A stretch of DNA of 64,000 nt from CAWDDG01 sp963801065 (GCA_963801065.1 CAWDDG010000006.1:280575-344574); one strand, 5' to 3'. Counted from the stretch's first letter, positions 1-11,833 are shown. A program made the numbers and translations. The notes: generated from the letters alone by a model not told the origin.

Positions 1-395
1 CCGAGCTCACCGGGTTGGCCACGACCCCCGTCGTCGGCAACCTCGGGCTCACCGTCGCCGACGGTGTCGGCTCGGTCGACGACCTTGTGTCGGGCGTCGA
101 GCGAGGGCTGCTGCTGACGTGCCTGTGGTACATCCGCGAGGTCGACCCGCAGACGCTGCTGCTCACCGGCCTCACCCGCGACGGCGTGTACCTCGTCGAG
201 GGCGGCGAGGTCGTGGGCGCGGTGAACAACTTCCGGTTCAACGAGAGCCCGGTCGGATTGCTGGAGCGGTTCGGTGCGGCCGGCGCCACGGTGCCGGCGT
301 TCAGTCGCGAGTGGGGTGACTACTTCCCCCGAACCGCGATGCCATCGCTACGCGTGCCCGATTTCAACATGTCCTCGGTCAGCCAGGCGTCGTGA
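1..395 (+). CDS. TldD/PmbA family metalloprotease-related protein, C-terminal fragment
   Basis: The reading frame is already open at base 3, so only about 130 C-terminal residues are present and the start lies left of the window. The fragment has the closing pattern of TldD/PmbA proteins: a short segment containing GLLLTCLWYIREVDP, then TGLTRDGVYLVEGGEV, then NNFRFNESP followed by an aromatic, proline-rich end. In the family this C-terminal beta-domain helps form the protease that matures modified peptides and antitoxins together with its partner subunit. The N-terminal metal-binding helix that would prove catalysis is outside the window. A TTG at base 15 is an internal leucine, not a start. 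Assignment to the family is firm; the substrate is unknown. Confidence 0.85.
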   Translation, partial: ELTGLATTPVVGNLGLTVADGVGSVDDLVSGVERGLLLTCLWYIREVDPQTLLLTGLTRDGVYLVEGGEVVGAVNNFRFNESPVGLLERFGAAGATVPAFSREWGDYFPRTAMPSLRVPDFNMSSVSQAS

Positions 396-889
396 CCCGT
401 TGACCTGCGCTTATGTCATCCGACACCTCCCTAGTCCGCAGACAGTCCAGAACGATCCTCGCGGTGGCGCCGCCTAATGGCGCCGTGCGCAACGACTCTC
501 GCGGGCACCGGATCGTGAAGGAGCACAAGGACTCGACCCGCCGCATCCACGGGGCGGTCGCGGAAGTGACGGCGTTCGCCGCCGCGTCGACCGCGGCGCC
601 CGGTCCGCAACTATTCGTGTTCGACGACCAGGACGCCCTCGTGGACTAGCGTCGTCTCACGACTGCCTGTCATCGGCTGACTGTGGGGCGAGCCGGTTAG
701 TTCCACAGGGACAGAGGCACCTACCAGCAGTTGCGGGTGGTTGTCTGCTGGTGCAGCAACCCTCTGCGAGTGGCCGGGTACGTCGCGGTGCCAACCCGAA
801 CTGGTCGCCCATGCCGCCTAGCATGCCTGCCGAAGCAGCCACGCCGCTGAGTGTTACACCCATCGGGGAGCCTAGGGCTCGGAGGGATC
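396..889. other. Intergenic stretch without a convincing gene
   Basis: About 490 bases separate the TldD-like gene from the ABM gene. A 78-codon frame at 413-649 has no recognisable family and no clear ribosome-binding site, so I do not call it. An 8-bp inverted repeat (ACCAGCAG paired with CTGCTGGT) lies around 723-753. It could form a weak stem-loop, but its role is unknown. Confidence 0.5.
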
Positions 890-1180
890 ATGCTGATCGT
901 CGTCGCACAATACGTGGTGTCGGAGGGGCACGAATCGACTGTGGCGCGACTGCTGCGTAAGAACGCGGAGGCCAGCCGGGCCGAACCGGGATGCCTCGAA
1001 TTCTCGGTCTACCAGCAGATTGACGATCCCCGGGCGTTCCTGCTCTACGAGCGGTACACGAGTGAGGACGCCTTCCAGGCCCACCGGCGCACGCCGCACT
1101 TCGAGGGCATCATCGAGCAGCAAGTGGTGCCGCTTCTTAACGAGCGCGCGTGGACACGTGTGGAAGAGCTGCCCACCTAA
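890..1180 (+). CDS. Antibiotic biosynthesis monooxygenase (ABM) domain protein
   Basis: This is a 96-residue single-domain protein of the dimeric alpha/beta-barrel ABM fold. The pattern fits: an N-terminal strand (MLIVVAQYVV), a helix, then the signature GCLEFSVYQQIDDPRAFLLYERY, and a helix containing FQAHRRTPHF. Family members are cofactor-free quinol monooxygenases, haem-degrading enzymes or small stress proteins, and sequence alone does not separate these. I chose ATG 890 because GGAGGG lies just upstream at 881-886; the frame is open further left but without such a site. The gene stands alone and nearby genes do not suggest a pathway. Confidence 0.8.
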   Translation: MLIVVAQYVVSEGHESTVARLLRKNAEASRAEPGCLEFSVYQQIDDPRAFLLYERYTSEDAFQAHRRTPHFEGIIEQQVVPLLNERAWTRVEELPT

Positions 1181-1555
1181 TTGCATTCCAACGCACCCTC
1201 GGTGCCGTCAGACCGCGGTCGAGGCCCTCGTCTGGCGTCGCACGCTGGCCAGGACCGTCGCAGGTCGTGCACTTCATGTCGCCGAGCAGCCGACCCGATT
1301 CCCGCTCCGATGTGGGGTTCCGCCCGTAGTAGTTGACCGAGCGGGTCCGCATCGCGCCGCACGCGGTGCAGAGCGCCCGCCGCTTGCCCGGATCGCTCGT
1401 AGCCGGTCACTGCTCGTGCCTGTCGTCGTCACTCCTGTGTAGGTGATCGGTCGAGGCCTCGGCAGGTGTTTGCGCACCACCCACGACACGTATCCCCGGG
1501 CCCGAATGGCACGCTGGACCACTCCACATACGGGACAATTCGGGCGCTGGAGCAA
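1137..1555 (-). pseudogene. Small zinc-ribbon protein gene, frameshifted
   Basis: Two frames on the minus strand together look like one short zinc-ribbon protein. From a TTG at 1555 the first frame begins NCPVCGVVQRAIRARGYVSW. Near 1380-1395 the reading passes to another frame that continues CTACGAMRTRSVNYYGRNP and ends with GDMKCTTC, giving three CxxC-type knuckles in all. The pattern resembles the two-knuckle small proteins common in actinobacteria (DUF6315-like, from memory). There is no start codon upstream in the second frame before a stop, which argues for a single-base break and not two genes. The end overlaps the convergent ABM gene by about 40 bases. This call is tentative. Confidence 0.35.
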
Positions 1556-1833
1556 TGGTTGAGCGTGCCATCAACAGCGATGGGGCGTGCCAACCGGATC
1601 GGCCGAATGGTCTTGCGGCACCCGAAGAGCGACGAGGACGGTGACGGATGGACCGTTCTTGCCGTTCACAGAGAGTCCCGACGATGGGCCCTGGCGCAAG
1701 CACCCGGGCAGGCGGAGGCCGCGGAACGGGCCTACAACGAGCTTCACAGGTCCGACTGATCGGCGCCACAGCACGGACGGTGGGAGCCTGCAGCCGGCAC
1801 CAGTCGGCTGGAATCAGGCGTGGGCTGGCGCCA

Positions 1834-2220
1834 TCAGCCTCGCGCCCGTCCGTCGACCCCTTCGGGCTGCCACAACTGGACGGGATTGCCCTCGGGATCA
1901 TGCAGGCTTGCGAACCGACCGTTGGGGTTGTGCTCAGGATCGACATCCACAGCGACCCCGGCGCTGCGCAGCTGACGGACCATCTCATCAAGGTCGCGAA
2001 CTCGAAAGTTAACCGACCAGGTTTGCTCCGATCGTCCGAAATGCTCGGAGTCCGCTGGAAAAGGGGCGAACACGGTCGGTCCTGGCTGCTTCCACCACGG
2101 TGGCCTGTCATAGGAGTCGGGAGCCGGATCGATGCCGAGCCGCTCGGCGTACCAGCGACCCAGCGATTCTGGGTCGCGTGCACGGAAGAACAAGCCGCCG
2201 ATCCCCGTCACTCGCTCCAC
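1834..2220 (-). CDS. VOC/glyoxalase-superfamily protein
   Basis: A 128-residue protein with one vicinal-oxygen-chelate domain. It has an opening strand (ITGIGGLFFRARDPESLGRWYAERLG-like, read as TGIGGLFFRARDP), a centre with WSVNFRVRDLDEMVRQL, and an end with FASLHDPEGNPVQLWQP, the typical last metal-ligand strand with its glutamate region. Members include glyoxalases, dioxygenases and resistance proteins; no substrate can be inferred. I chose GTG 2220 because an AAGGGGG stretch lies upstream and the longer frame adds non-family sequence. The start overlaps the end of the upstream cyclotransferase-like gene by 13 bases, so the two are probably cotranscribed. Confidence 0.82.
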   Translation of the reverse strand: MERVTGIGGLFFRARDPESLGRWYAERLGIDPAPDSYDRPPWWKQPGPTVFAPFPADSEHFGRSEQTWSVNFRVRDLDEMVRQLRSAGVAVDVDPEHNPNGRFASLHDPEGNPVQLWQPEGVDGRARG

Positions 2221-2891
2221 TCGGCCCCCTTGCAGATCTGCGGCACCATCGCATCGATCGTGCGATACGGGTGTTCCGCCAGCGGAAAGATGCGGCCATC
2301 GCGGCGCAACGGTGGGCGGCATTCCGGCGTGCCGAAGTAGGCGGTGACACCGTCGGCGAGCGTGCCGTCCTCGACCAGCACTCTCGCGGTGAAGGGCCGC
2401 CGCTGATAGTAGTCGGGGTTGCCCTCCCAGCGGTCCACACAGTGCAGCTGCTTCGGGGTAAGCGCGAGCAGCCCGTGCACCTCTACCCGCCCTGGCATGC
2501 GCGCCAAGGTCGCCACGACATCGCCGCTGCGCCGACGGGCGTCACACCACACCGCCGCATAGTCGTAGATCGCGCAGCGCAGCGCCATCAGGGCCTCATG
2601 GGGAAGTCGTCGGACGAGCTTGCGCGGGTCGAGGTTCGACCCGTACGCGAGCACGAGTTGTCTTCCGGTCAGGTCGATCGGCTCTCCGATGTCGCGGCGG
2701 CGCCATCCCTCGCGGCATGGATCGAGCCCGTACACCCGCCCGTCCTGGATGAGGAAGGACCCAGCAGGTCGTGGACCCGGGTAGTCGGTCTCGTCCCCGC
2801 CGAACGCCTCAGGGGAGCGCGGACCGGACCAGGTCGCCGGCGGGAAGAGCCCCACGCCGCTTGTATTGACTCCCATCATTGCGACACACAT
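2208..2891 (-). CDS. Gamma-glutamylcyclotransferase-like (GGCT/BtrG fold) protein
   Basis: The core is LVLAYGSNLDPRKLVRRL, the YGSN loop that binds the gamma-glutamyl moiety in the GGCT/AIG2 fold. It is followed by VHGLLALTPKQLHCVDRWEG and by YYQRRPFTARVLVEDG, the usual order for the family. The typical role is cyclisation or amide cleavage of gamma-glutamyl amines. About 80 residues precede the YGSN motif, more than in most family members, so the true start could be further in; ATG 2891 is the first plausible one and no strong ribosome-binding site settles it. It shares a short overlap with the VOC gene downstream and diverges from the large kinase operon. Confidence 0.75.
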   Translation of the reverse strand: MCVAMMGVNTSGVGLFPPATWSGPRSPEAFGGDETDYPGPRPAGSFLIQDGRVYGLDPCREGWRRRDIGEPIDLTGRQLVLAYGSNLDPRKLVRRLPHEALMALRCAIYDYAAVWCDARRRSGDVVATLARMPGRVEVHGLLALTPKQLHCVDRWEGNPDYYQRRPFTARVLVEDGTLADGVTAYFGTPECRPPLRRDGRIFPLAEHPYRTIDAMVPQICKGAEWSE

Positions 2892-3086
2892 TGTCACATC
2901 TGCGCTGCCCAACAGCGGGAACGCCGTTGTGGCGGGTCGCGGATCACGGCAAACTGGCACGCAGCATCGCGTCTAGTCACCGCGAGGGGGCTCACCTCAC
3001 GTGGGGCGGTGATTCGCCTGTCCTGTTGTGTTACGAGAGGTTGACGGGCGCCTCTCCACCGGGACGCGACGGGATGGGAGGCCGCC

Positions 3087-5720
3087 GTGGCCGACGTGGC
3101 GGACCGGAAAGCGTACGAGGAGATCAATCGGCTGCGTGCTGACCTGGCCGCGGCCCGGCAGCAGCAGTCCGCGACCAGCGAGATCCTCACAGCCCTGGGC
3201 AAGGCGGCTTCGGACCTCGACGCCATCCTCGGGACGGTCGTCGAGAGCGCCCAGCGCCTCTGTACGGCGGACGTCTCACAGATTCATCTCGTGGACGGTG
3301 ACCTGCTCCGGCTGGCCCGAGCGGCCGGTAGCTCCCAAGATGTCATCGACTACATGGTCGCAAACCCGGTGGACCGTGACCGTCGTTCGCTCATCGGCCG
3401 CGTGGCACTCTACGGCCGGACGCAGCAGATCACGGATGTGCTCGCCGATCCCGAGTACGGGCGGCTCGAGCTCCAGAGTCTCGCTGGTCTGCGGACAACA
3501 CTCGGCGTCCCCATGGTCCTCGACGACGATCTTGTCGGCGTCATGGTGGTGTGGCGCACCGAGGTCGACCCTTTCGACGATCGTGCCGAAGAGCTCCTCA
3601 CGACCTTTGCCGCCCAAGCGGCCATTGCGCTGCGCAGTGTCAACCTGGTGCGCGCGCTGGAGGCACGGTCCGATGAGCTGGCCCGCAAGGTCGAACAGCT
3701 CGAGGCACTGGCCGAGGTCGGACAGGTGGTCAGCTCGAGCCTCGACGTCGACGAAGTGCTGTCGACGATCGTCACGCACGCCGTCCAGCTTTCCGGTACG
3801 GACGGTGGCTCGATTTTCGAGTTCGACGATGCAGAGCAGGAGTTCAACGTACGAACGGCGTTCGGCACAAGCACGGAGCTGGTAGACGATCTGCGCCGCA
3901 CGCGGATCACCTTGACCGGCACCCTGGTTGGCCGGGCCGCCACGCTGGGTCACCCAGAACAGGTGCCGGACCTGCGGCAGGTGCCTCTCGATCCGCACCT
4001 GCAGCGACTGCACGACGCGGGGTGGCTGTCGGTCGTTGCTGTGCCCATGCTGCGTGAAGGCACGATCGTCGGCGCGTTGGTCGTGCGCCGTATGACTCCC
4101 GGTGGGTTCTCCGACGAGACGTGCGACTTGTTGGAGACCTTCGCCAGCCAGTCGGCCCTCGCCATCCTCAACGCGCGACTGTTCCGTGAGCTGGAGCTCA
4201 AGAGCGCCGAACTCGAGGTGGCGAGCAGGCACAAGTCCGAGTTCTTGGCCAGCATGTCGCACGAGCTCCGGACGCCACTCAACGCCGTCATCGGATTCTC
4301 AGAGGTCTTGCTGGAGCGCATGTTCGGCGATCTCAATGAGCGTCAGGATGAGTATCTACGAGACATCTGGGGCTCTGGTAAGCACCTGCTAGAGCTGCTC
4401 AACGAGATTCTCGACCTGTCGAAGATCGAAGCGGGGCAGATGATCCTGGAGCACTCGACCTTCGGCGTACGTGACGCACTCGAGTACAGCATGTCCCTGG
4501 TCCGGGAGCGGGCAGCCCGGCACGGCATCGCGCTGAGCCTCGAGGTCGGTCCCGGCGTGGACCTGCTCGATGCCGACGAGCTTCGGTTCAAGCAGGTCGT
4601 TCTCAACCTGCTATCCAACGCGGTGAAGTTCACCGACGACGGTGGCCGCGTCAGTGTTCGAGCGACCAGCCAGGGCACCGAACTCGTGGTCACAGTTTCC
4701 GACACGGGCATGGGCGTGCCGCCGGAGGACAGAGAACGCATCTTCGAGTCGTTCCAGCAGGGCAAGCGCGCAGCTCCGAAGGCTGAAGGCACCGGGCTGG
4801 GTCTCACGCTCTCCAAGCGCATCGTCGAGCTGCACGGCGGGCACATCTGGCTCGGGAGCGAGGTCGGCGTCGGAAGCACATTCGGCATCGGCATCCCTGC
4901 CAGCGCCCGGGTGACGTCGGGTCAGCCGACGACCGGAGCGCCAGACATCCCCTGGCCGTCGGCGCCCCGCGTCGTCGTCGTCGAGGACGACCGGCGGTCC
5001 TCGGAGCTGCTCGCGCTCTACCTTCGCGGCGCCGGCATCGAGGTCGTGACCGCCCGCGACGGCGAGGAAGGGCTGGCCCTGATCCGCCGGCTTCGGCCGA
5101 CGGGCGTTGTGCTCGACATTCGACTGCCAAAGCTGGATGGGTGGGATCTGCTCGCGCTCCTGAAGGCCGACCCCGCGACCGCCCCCATACCCGTGATCAT
5201 CGTGTCCATGCTCGACGAGCGGGGCAAGGGCTTCGCGCTCGGCGCTGCCGAGTACCTGGTGAAGCCGGTCGGTCGCGACGACGTCTTGTCCGCGCTCGCC
5301 CGGGTCACCGTTCTCCCCAACCGCGATCGGCTCGTCGTAGCCATCGATGACGACCGACTTGCCGTCGATCTCGTCCGTGCCGTGCTGGAGCCGGAGGGTT
5401 GGACTGTCCTCGGAGCAACCTCCGGCGAGGAAGGCTTGGCGCTTGCCACCGCAAGACAACCTGCCGTCGTCCTGCTCGACCTGCTCATGCCTGGCATGGA
5501 CGGCTTCGCCCTGGTCGACGCGCTGCGCCGGGCGGAGGCGACCAAGGACATCCCCATCATCGTCTTGACATCGAAGACGATGACCGCACAGGACAAGGAC
5601 CGACTCAACGGACAGATCTCATACGTCGCCAGGAAGGCGGAGTTCGACTCGGCTGCGCTGTTGAGCCTGGTCGACCGGGTCACCTCCGCTCGGACGAGCC
5701 GTGCACCGGAGGCCTCATGA
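3087..5720 (+). CDS. Hybrid sensor histidine kinase: GAF-GAF-HisKA-HATPase-REC-REC
   Basis: An 877-residue cytoplasmic signalling protein with no membrane segment. Order: a coiled N-terminus; GAF1 about 35-185; GAF2 about 210-362; a short coiled helix; HisKA with SHELRTPL and phospho-acceptor H392; HATPase_c with N box around N507/N511, SDTGMG near 528-533, and GTGLGLTLSKRIVELHGG near 568-585. Two receivers follow: REC1 (acidic E633-D635, acceptor D677, K726) and REC2 (D754-D756, acceptor D798, lysine near 850). GAF pairs usually sense small ligands or redox state. It is the first gene of a four-gene overlapping operon. GTG 3087 is preceded by GGGATGGGAGG and fits the coiled start. REC2's final lysine region (YVARKAE) departs from the normal KP motif, so that receiver may be an atypical relay. 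Confidence 0.93.
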   Translation: MADVADRKAYEEINRLRADLAAARQQQSATSEILTALGKAASDLDAILGTVVESAQRLCTADVSQIHLVDGDLLRLARAAGSSQDVIDYMVANPVDRDRRSLIGRVALYGRTQQITDVLADPEYGRLELQSLAGLRTTLGVPMVLDDDLVGVMVVWRTEVDPFDDRAEELLTTFAAQAAIALRSVNLVRALEARSDELARKVEQLEALAEVGQVVSSSLDVDEVLSTIVTHAVQLSGTDGGSIFEFDDAEQEFNVRTAFGTSTELVDDLRRTRITLTGTLVGRAATLGHPEQVPDLRQVPLDPHLQRLHDAGWLSVVAVPMLREGTIVGALVVRRMTPGGFSDETCDLLETFASQSALAILNARLFRELELKSAELEVASRHKSEFLASMSHELRTPLNAVIGFSEVLLERMFGDLNERQDEYLRDIWGSGKHLLELLNEILDLSKIEAGQMILEHSTFGVRDALEYSMSLVRERAARHGIALSLEVGPGVDLLDADELRFKQVVLNLLSNAVKFTDDGGRVSVRATSQGTELVVTVSDTGMGVPPEDRERIFESFQQGKRAAPKAEGTGLGLTLSKRIVELHGGHIWLGSEVGVGSTFGIGIPASARVTSGQPTTGAPDIPWPSAPRVVVVEDDRRSSELLALYLRGAGIEVVTARDGEEGLALIRRLRPTGVVLDIRLPKLDGWDLLALLKADPATAPIPVIIVSMLDERGKGFALGAAEYLVKPVGRDDVLSALARVTVLPNRDRLVVAIDDDRLAVDLVRAVLEPEGWTVLGATSGEEGLALATARQPAVVLLDLLMPGMDGFALVDALRRAEATKDIPIIVLTSKTMTAQDKDRLNGQISYVARKAEFDSAALLSLVDRVTSARTSRAPEAS

Positions 5721-6103
5721 AAGCGCAGGTGGTCCTCGTGGTCGAGGACAACGAACGCAATCGCAAGCTCGTGCGCGACGTCCTCGGCTTTGCCGGCTTC
5801 ACGGTCATCGAAGCCACGACGGCAGAGGAAGGCGTTGCGCTCGCACTCGAGCGCTCACCCGACATCGTGCTCATGGACTTGCAGCTGCCGGGAATGGACG
5901 GCATCGACGCGTTGCGCCTGCTACGCGACGCGCCAAAGACACGATCGCTGCCCGTGGTCGCGGTCACGGCCTTTGCGATGAGAGACGACCGGGAACGGGT
6001 ATTGAGCGCCGGCTTCGACGGCTACCTGGAGAAGCCCATCAGCGTGCGTGCCCTACCGGATCAGATCCGGGGATTCATGGGCTCAAAGGACGTGGCCGAG
6101 TGA
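5717..6103 (+). CDS. Single-domain response regulator (DivK/CheY type)
   Basis: A 128-residue stand-alone receiver. The key residues are present: acidic pair E10/D11, phospho-acceptor D54 in VLMDLQLPGMDG, T84 and K106 in EKPIS. There is no output domain, so it is likely a phosphate shuttle or a partner-binding switch. Its ATG overlaps the kinase stop (ATGA) and its own stop overlaps the next start (GTGA). That coupling argues it is made in fixed proportion to the hybrid kinase, and it is the likely cytoplasmic target of H392 or of the kinase's own receivers. Confidence 0.92.
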   Translation: MKAQVVLVVEDNERNRKLVRDVLGFAGFTVIEATTAEEGVALALERSPDIVLMDLQLPGMDGIDALRLLRDAPKTRSLPVVAVTAFAMRDDRERVLSAGFDGYLEKPISVRALPDQIRGFMGSKDVAE

Positions 6104-7227
6104 GTGAAGAAGCGACGGTGCTCGTCGTCGACGACCTGCCGCAGAACTTGCGACTGCTCGATGCCGTGCTGAGCCCGCGAGGGTTCCGGGTGGTGGGCGC
6201 GGCCTCCGGCGAGGAGGCCCTACGGATCCTCGGGGAGGATAAGCCCGACCTCGTTCTCCTCGACATTCTGATGCCGGGCATGGACGGATACGAGGTGTGC
6301 CGACGCATCCGTTCGAACCCCGTCACCGCATACCTGCCCGTGGTGATGGTCACCGCAAGCGGTGACCAGGAGAAGCTGCAGGCCATCGATGTTGGAGCCG
6401 ACGACTTCGTCACCAAGCCGTTCGAACAAGCCGAGCTCTTGGCACGCATCCGCTCGCTCGTGCGGATCAAGCGGTATCACGACACGATCGAGCGACAAGC
6501 CGCCGAGCTTGAGGAATGGAACAGCGAGCTCCAGCGTCGTGTGCAGACGCAGGTGGACGAGTTGCAGCGCCTGGGAAGGCTCAGGCGGTTCCTGGCCCCT
6601 CAGCTCGCGGACCTTGTAGTGAGTTCCGGCGACGAGTCCTTCCTCGAGAGCCACCGCCGTGAGATCACCGTCGTCTTCTGCGACCTCTGCGGCTTCACAC
6701 CGTTTGCCGAAACCGCCGAACCCGAGGAGGTCATGCACGTCCTCCGCGAGTACCACGCGGCGCTCGGCGACCTGATCTTCCGGTTCGAAGGAACGCTGGA
6801 GCGGTTCGTCGGCGACGGGCTCATGGTCTTCTTCAACGACCCCATGCCGTGCGATGACGCACCGTTGCGCGCTATCCGTATGTCGGTTGCCATGCGGAGC
6901 AGGGCACACAAGCTGGCCGAGGGCTGGACTCGGCGTGGGCACGACCTGGCACTGTCGATTGGTGTGGCCCACGGCTACGCCACTCTTGGCCGAATCGGCT
7001 ACGAAGGCCGGTTTGACTACGCCGCCATCGGCAGTGTCACCAACCTAGCTGCCCGTCTGTGCTCTGAGGCCGTACCTTGGCAGATTCTCGTAACTCAGAG
7101 TGTGCACGCGGCAGCCGAGGAGTATGTCGTGGCCGACTCTGTCGGAGAACTCGCCCTCAAGGGTTTCTCCCGACCCATCCGGGCTTTCGACATCAAGGGA
7201 CTGGACTCCGCCGGGGTGACGTCGTGA
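6100..7227 (+). CDS. Response regulator with class III adenylate/guanylate cyclase output
   Basis: A 375-residue protein. The N-terminal receiver (1-125) has D11/D12, acceptor D55 (LVLLDILMPGMDG) and K107. A coiled linker of about 40 residues follows, with the DELQRLGRLRRFLAPQLADLV stretch that often precedes cyclase domains in such fusions. The cyclase domain covers about 188-350. Metal-binding aspartates are D195 (VVFCDLCGFT) and D239 (FVGDGLMVFF); the transition-state pair is N315 and R319 (GSVTNLAARL). All catalytic positions I can check are present, so it probably makes a cyclic nucleotide when phosphorylated. ATP versus GTP preference is not certain. GTG 6100 overlaps the previous stop and the gene's own stop overlaps the ligase start. 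Confidence 0.92.
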   Translation: MSEEATVLVVDDLPQNLRLLDAVLSPRGFRVVGAASGEEALRILGEDKPDLVLLDILMPGMDGYEVCRRIRSNPVTAYLPVVMVTASGDQEKLQAIDVGADDFVTKPFEQAELLARIRSLVRIKRYHDTIERQAAELEEWNSELQRRVQTQVDELQRLGRLRRFLAPQLADLVVSSGDESFLESHRREITVVFCDLCGFTPFAETAEPEEVMHVLREYHAALGDLIFRFEGTLERFVGDGLMVFFNDPMPCDDAPLRAIRMSVAMRSRAHKLAEGWTRRGHDLALSIGVAHGYATLGRIGYEGRFDYAAIGSVTNLAARLCSEAVPWQILVTQSVHAAAEEYVVADSVGELALKGFSRPIRAFDIKGLDSAGVTS

Positions 7228-8816
7228 CCACGGACCACGCCGCATCGCTGGGCCAGTCCGACGACACGCTCGAGGCGCTCACCGAGGACGAGCGCTACCG
7301 GCGGTTCGACCGCCTGCAGTTGCGCCTCCAGCAGGTGTGGGAGGCCATGCGGCTCAACCAGGAGGGTGAGTCCGTCGTCGTGATCCCGTCCGTGACCCTC
7401 GACCGAGTCGAGCCGGACAGCGGTTCCCTGATTCAGGCGACCGAGGAGCGCTTTCTCTTTATCCTCCTGCTCCTTCGACAACCCCGGCTTCGCATGGTGT
7501 ACGTGACGTCGATGCCCATACTGCCGGCGATCGTCGAGTACTACCTCGCGCTCCTTCCCGGCATCATTCCGAGCCACGCGCGCGCCAGGCTGGCACTCGT
7601 CTCAGTCAACGATTCCTCGCCACGACCGTTGAGCGCCAAGCTTCTCGAGCGGCCCCGACTGTTGCGCAGGATCGCCGCGCTCGTGCCGGACCGGTCACGC
7701 TCTCACCTCATGCCCTACAACACGACCACGCTGGAACGCGACCTCGCTCTGTCACTAGGAATCCCTATGTACGGGGCCGACCCAAGGCTGTTCGACCTGG
7801 GTACGAAGACCGGCTGCCGCCGGCTGTTCGCAGAGGTTGGCGTCCGCCATCCCGTCGGCGTCGAAGATCTGCACGACCTCGCCGAAGTGGCGGACGCGCT
7901 GATACAGCTCCGCGCCAAGCGTCCGAAGGTGACCCAGGCCATGGTCAAGCTCAACGAAGGCGTGGCGGGCGCCGGGAACGCCCTCGTCGACCTTGATGGC
8001 CTGCCCGCGCCTGGCTCCGCGGAGGCGAAGGACGCGGTCCTACACCGCGTACGGGAGATGAGCTTCGAGAGTCAGACCATGCCCTTCGACGCCTACGCGG
8101 CGAAGCTGGCGGAACGGGGTGGCATCGTTGAAGAGTTCATCACCGGGGTCGAGTTGCGCAGTCCGAGCGTCCAGTTGCGGGCAACGCCAAAGGGCGAGGT
8201 TGAGCTGCTGTCCACGCATGACCAGCTTCTCGGCGGACCCACAGGACAGACCTACCTGGGGTGTCGGTTCCCGGCGGACTCCTCGTACGCCGCCGCGATC
8301 AGCCGGGAAGCCATGCAGATCGGGGAACAGCTCGCGCAGGAAGGGGTCCTGGGGCGGTTCGCCGTCGACTTCGTAGTCGTCAAGGATGCGAGTGGTGCCT
8401 GGACTCCGTACGCCATCGAGCTCAACTTGCGAAAGGGGGGAACCACGCATCCGTTCCTTACGATGCAGTTCCTCACCGACGGTGCCTACGACCCGACGAC
8501 AGCACTGTTCTTGACGCCGAGCGGGCGGGAGAAGCACCTGGTCGCGACAGATCACCTCGAGTCACCAGAGCTGAAGGTCCTGTGCATTGAAGATCTGTTC
8601 GATATCGTGGCGCGCCGGGGCCTGCATTTCGACCAGGCGACGCAGACAGGTGTCGTGTTCCACATGATCAGCTGCCTTACCGAGCACGGCCGAGTGGGTC
8701 TGACGGCCGTCGCCGATACCCCCGCGCAGGCCGACGCCGTCTATCGCCGCGCCGAACGGATCCTCCTCGAGGAAGCCCGAGCCGCCCGCGTGGCAGCTCC
8801 GCTACCCGTTGGGTGA
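7224..8816 (+). CDS. ATP-grasp ligase, PGM1 (pheganomycin peptide ligase)-related
   Basis: A 530-residue protein resembling the PGM1-type peptide/carboxylate-amine ligases. A pre-ATP-grasp domain occupies about 45-195 (VVVIPSVTLD, MVYVTSMPILP). The ATP-grasp core follows, with QAMVKLNEGVAGAGNALV (nucleotide lysine K242), IVEEFITGVELRSPS near 301-315, and the metal-binding YAIELNLRKGGTTHP with E399, N401 and R403. A C-terminal domain (about 455-520) matches the PGM1 C-terminal pattern. Such enzymes join a carboxylate to an amine with ATP hydrolysis; the substrate here is unknown and no peptide precursor gene is visible nearby. GTG 7224 overlaps the cyclase stop, placing this enzyme as the last member of the signalling operon. 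That is an unexpected partner for a phosphorelay and cyclase. Confidence 0.85.
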   Translation: MTTDHAASLGQSDDTLEALTEDERYRRFDRLQLRLQQVWEAMRLNQEGESVVVIPSVTLDRVEPDSGSLIQATEERFLFILLLLRQPRLRMVYVTSMPILPAIVEYYLALLPGIIPSHARARLALVSVNDSSPRPLSAKLLERPRLLRRIAALVPDRSRSHLMPYNTTTLERDLALSLGIPMYGADPRLFDLGTKTGCRRLFAEVGVRHPVGVEDLHDLAEVADALIQLRAKRPKVTQAMVKLNEGVAGAGNALVDLDGLPAPGSAEAKDAVLHRVREMSFESQTMPFDAYAAKLAERGGIVEEFITGVELRSPSVQLRATPKGEVELLSTHDQLLGGPTGQTYLGCRFPADSSYAAAISREAMQIGEQLAQEGVLGRFAVDFVVVKDASGAWTPYAIELNLRKGGTTHPFLTMQFLTDGAYDPTTALFLTPSGREKHLVATDHLESPELKVLCIEDLFDIVARRGLHFDQATQTGVVFHMISCLTEHGRVGLTAVADTPAQADAVYRRAERILLEEARAARVAAPLPVG

Positions 8817-8889
8817 GGCGCACCCGGCTGCAACAGCGCACCATTTCCGCCGCCGAGGGCGGCCCTGCTGACCTCGGCACCGAGTGGCC

Positions 8890-8907
8890 CGATCCCTGTC
8901 GGGATCG
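8890..8907. terminator. Stem-loop between convergent operons
   Basis: A perfect 7-bp stem, CGATCCC-TGTC-GGGATCG, lies in the 155-base gap between the ligase gene and the end of gcvP, where two transcripts converge. There is no T-run on either side, so it is only a candidate factor-independent or pausing signal. Confidence 0.45.
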
Positions 8908-8971
8908 TACGTCGGGCGTCAGGTGCTCTGCCGTGTCCGGATGGGCTGCTCAAGACGACGTGATCACTCCA

Positions 8972-11833
<2,862 letters not shown>

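Noticed and set aside
413..649. 78-codon plus-strand frame
   Set aside because: No family, weak start context, and composition does not resemble the neighbours.
1466..1759. 97-codon plus-strand frame ending in GWTVLAVHRESRRWALAQA
   Set aside because: The C-terminal half looks protein-like, but there is no ribosome-binding site, the N-terminal half lies opposite the zinc-ribbon remnant, and I recognise no family.
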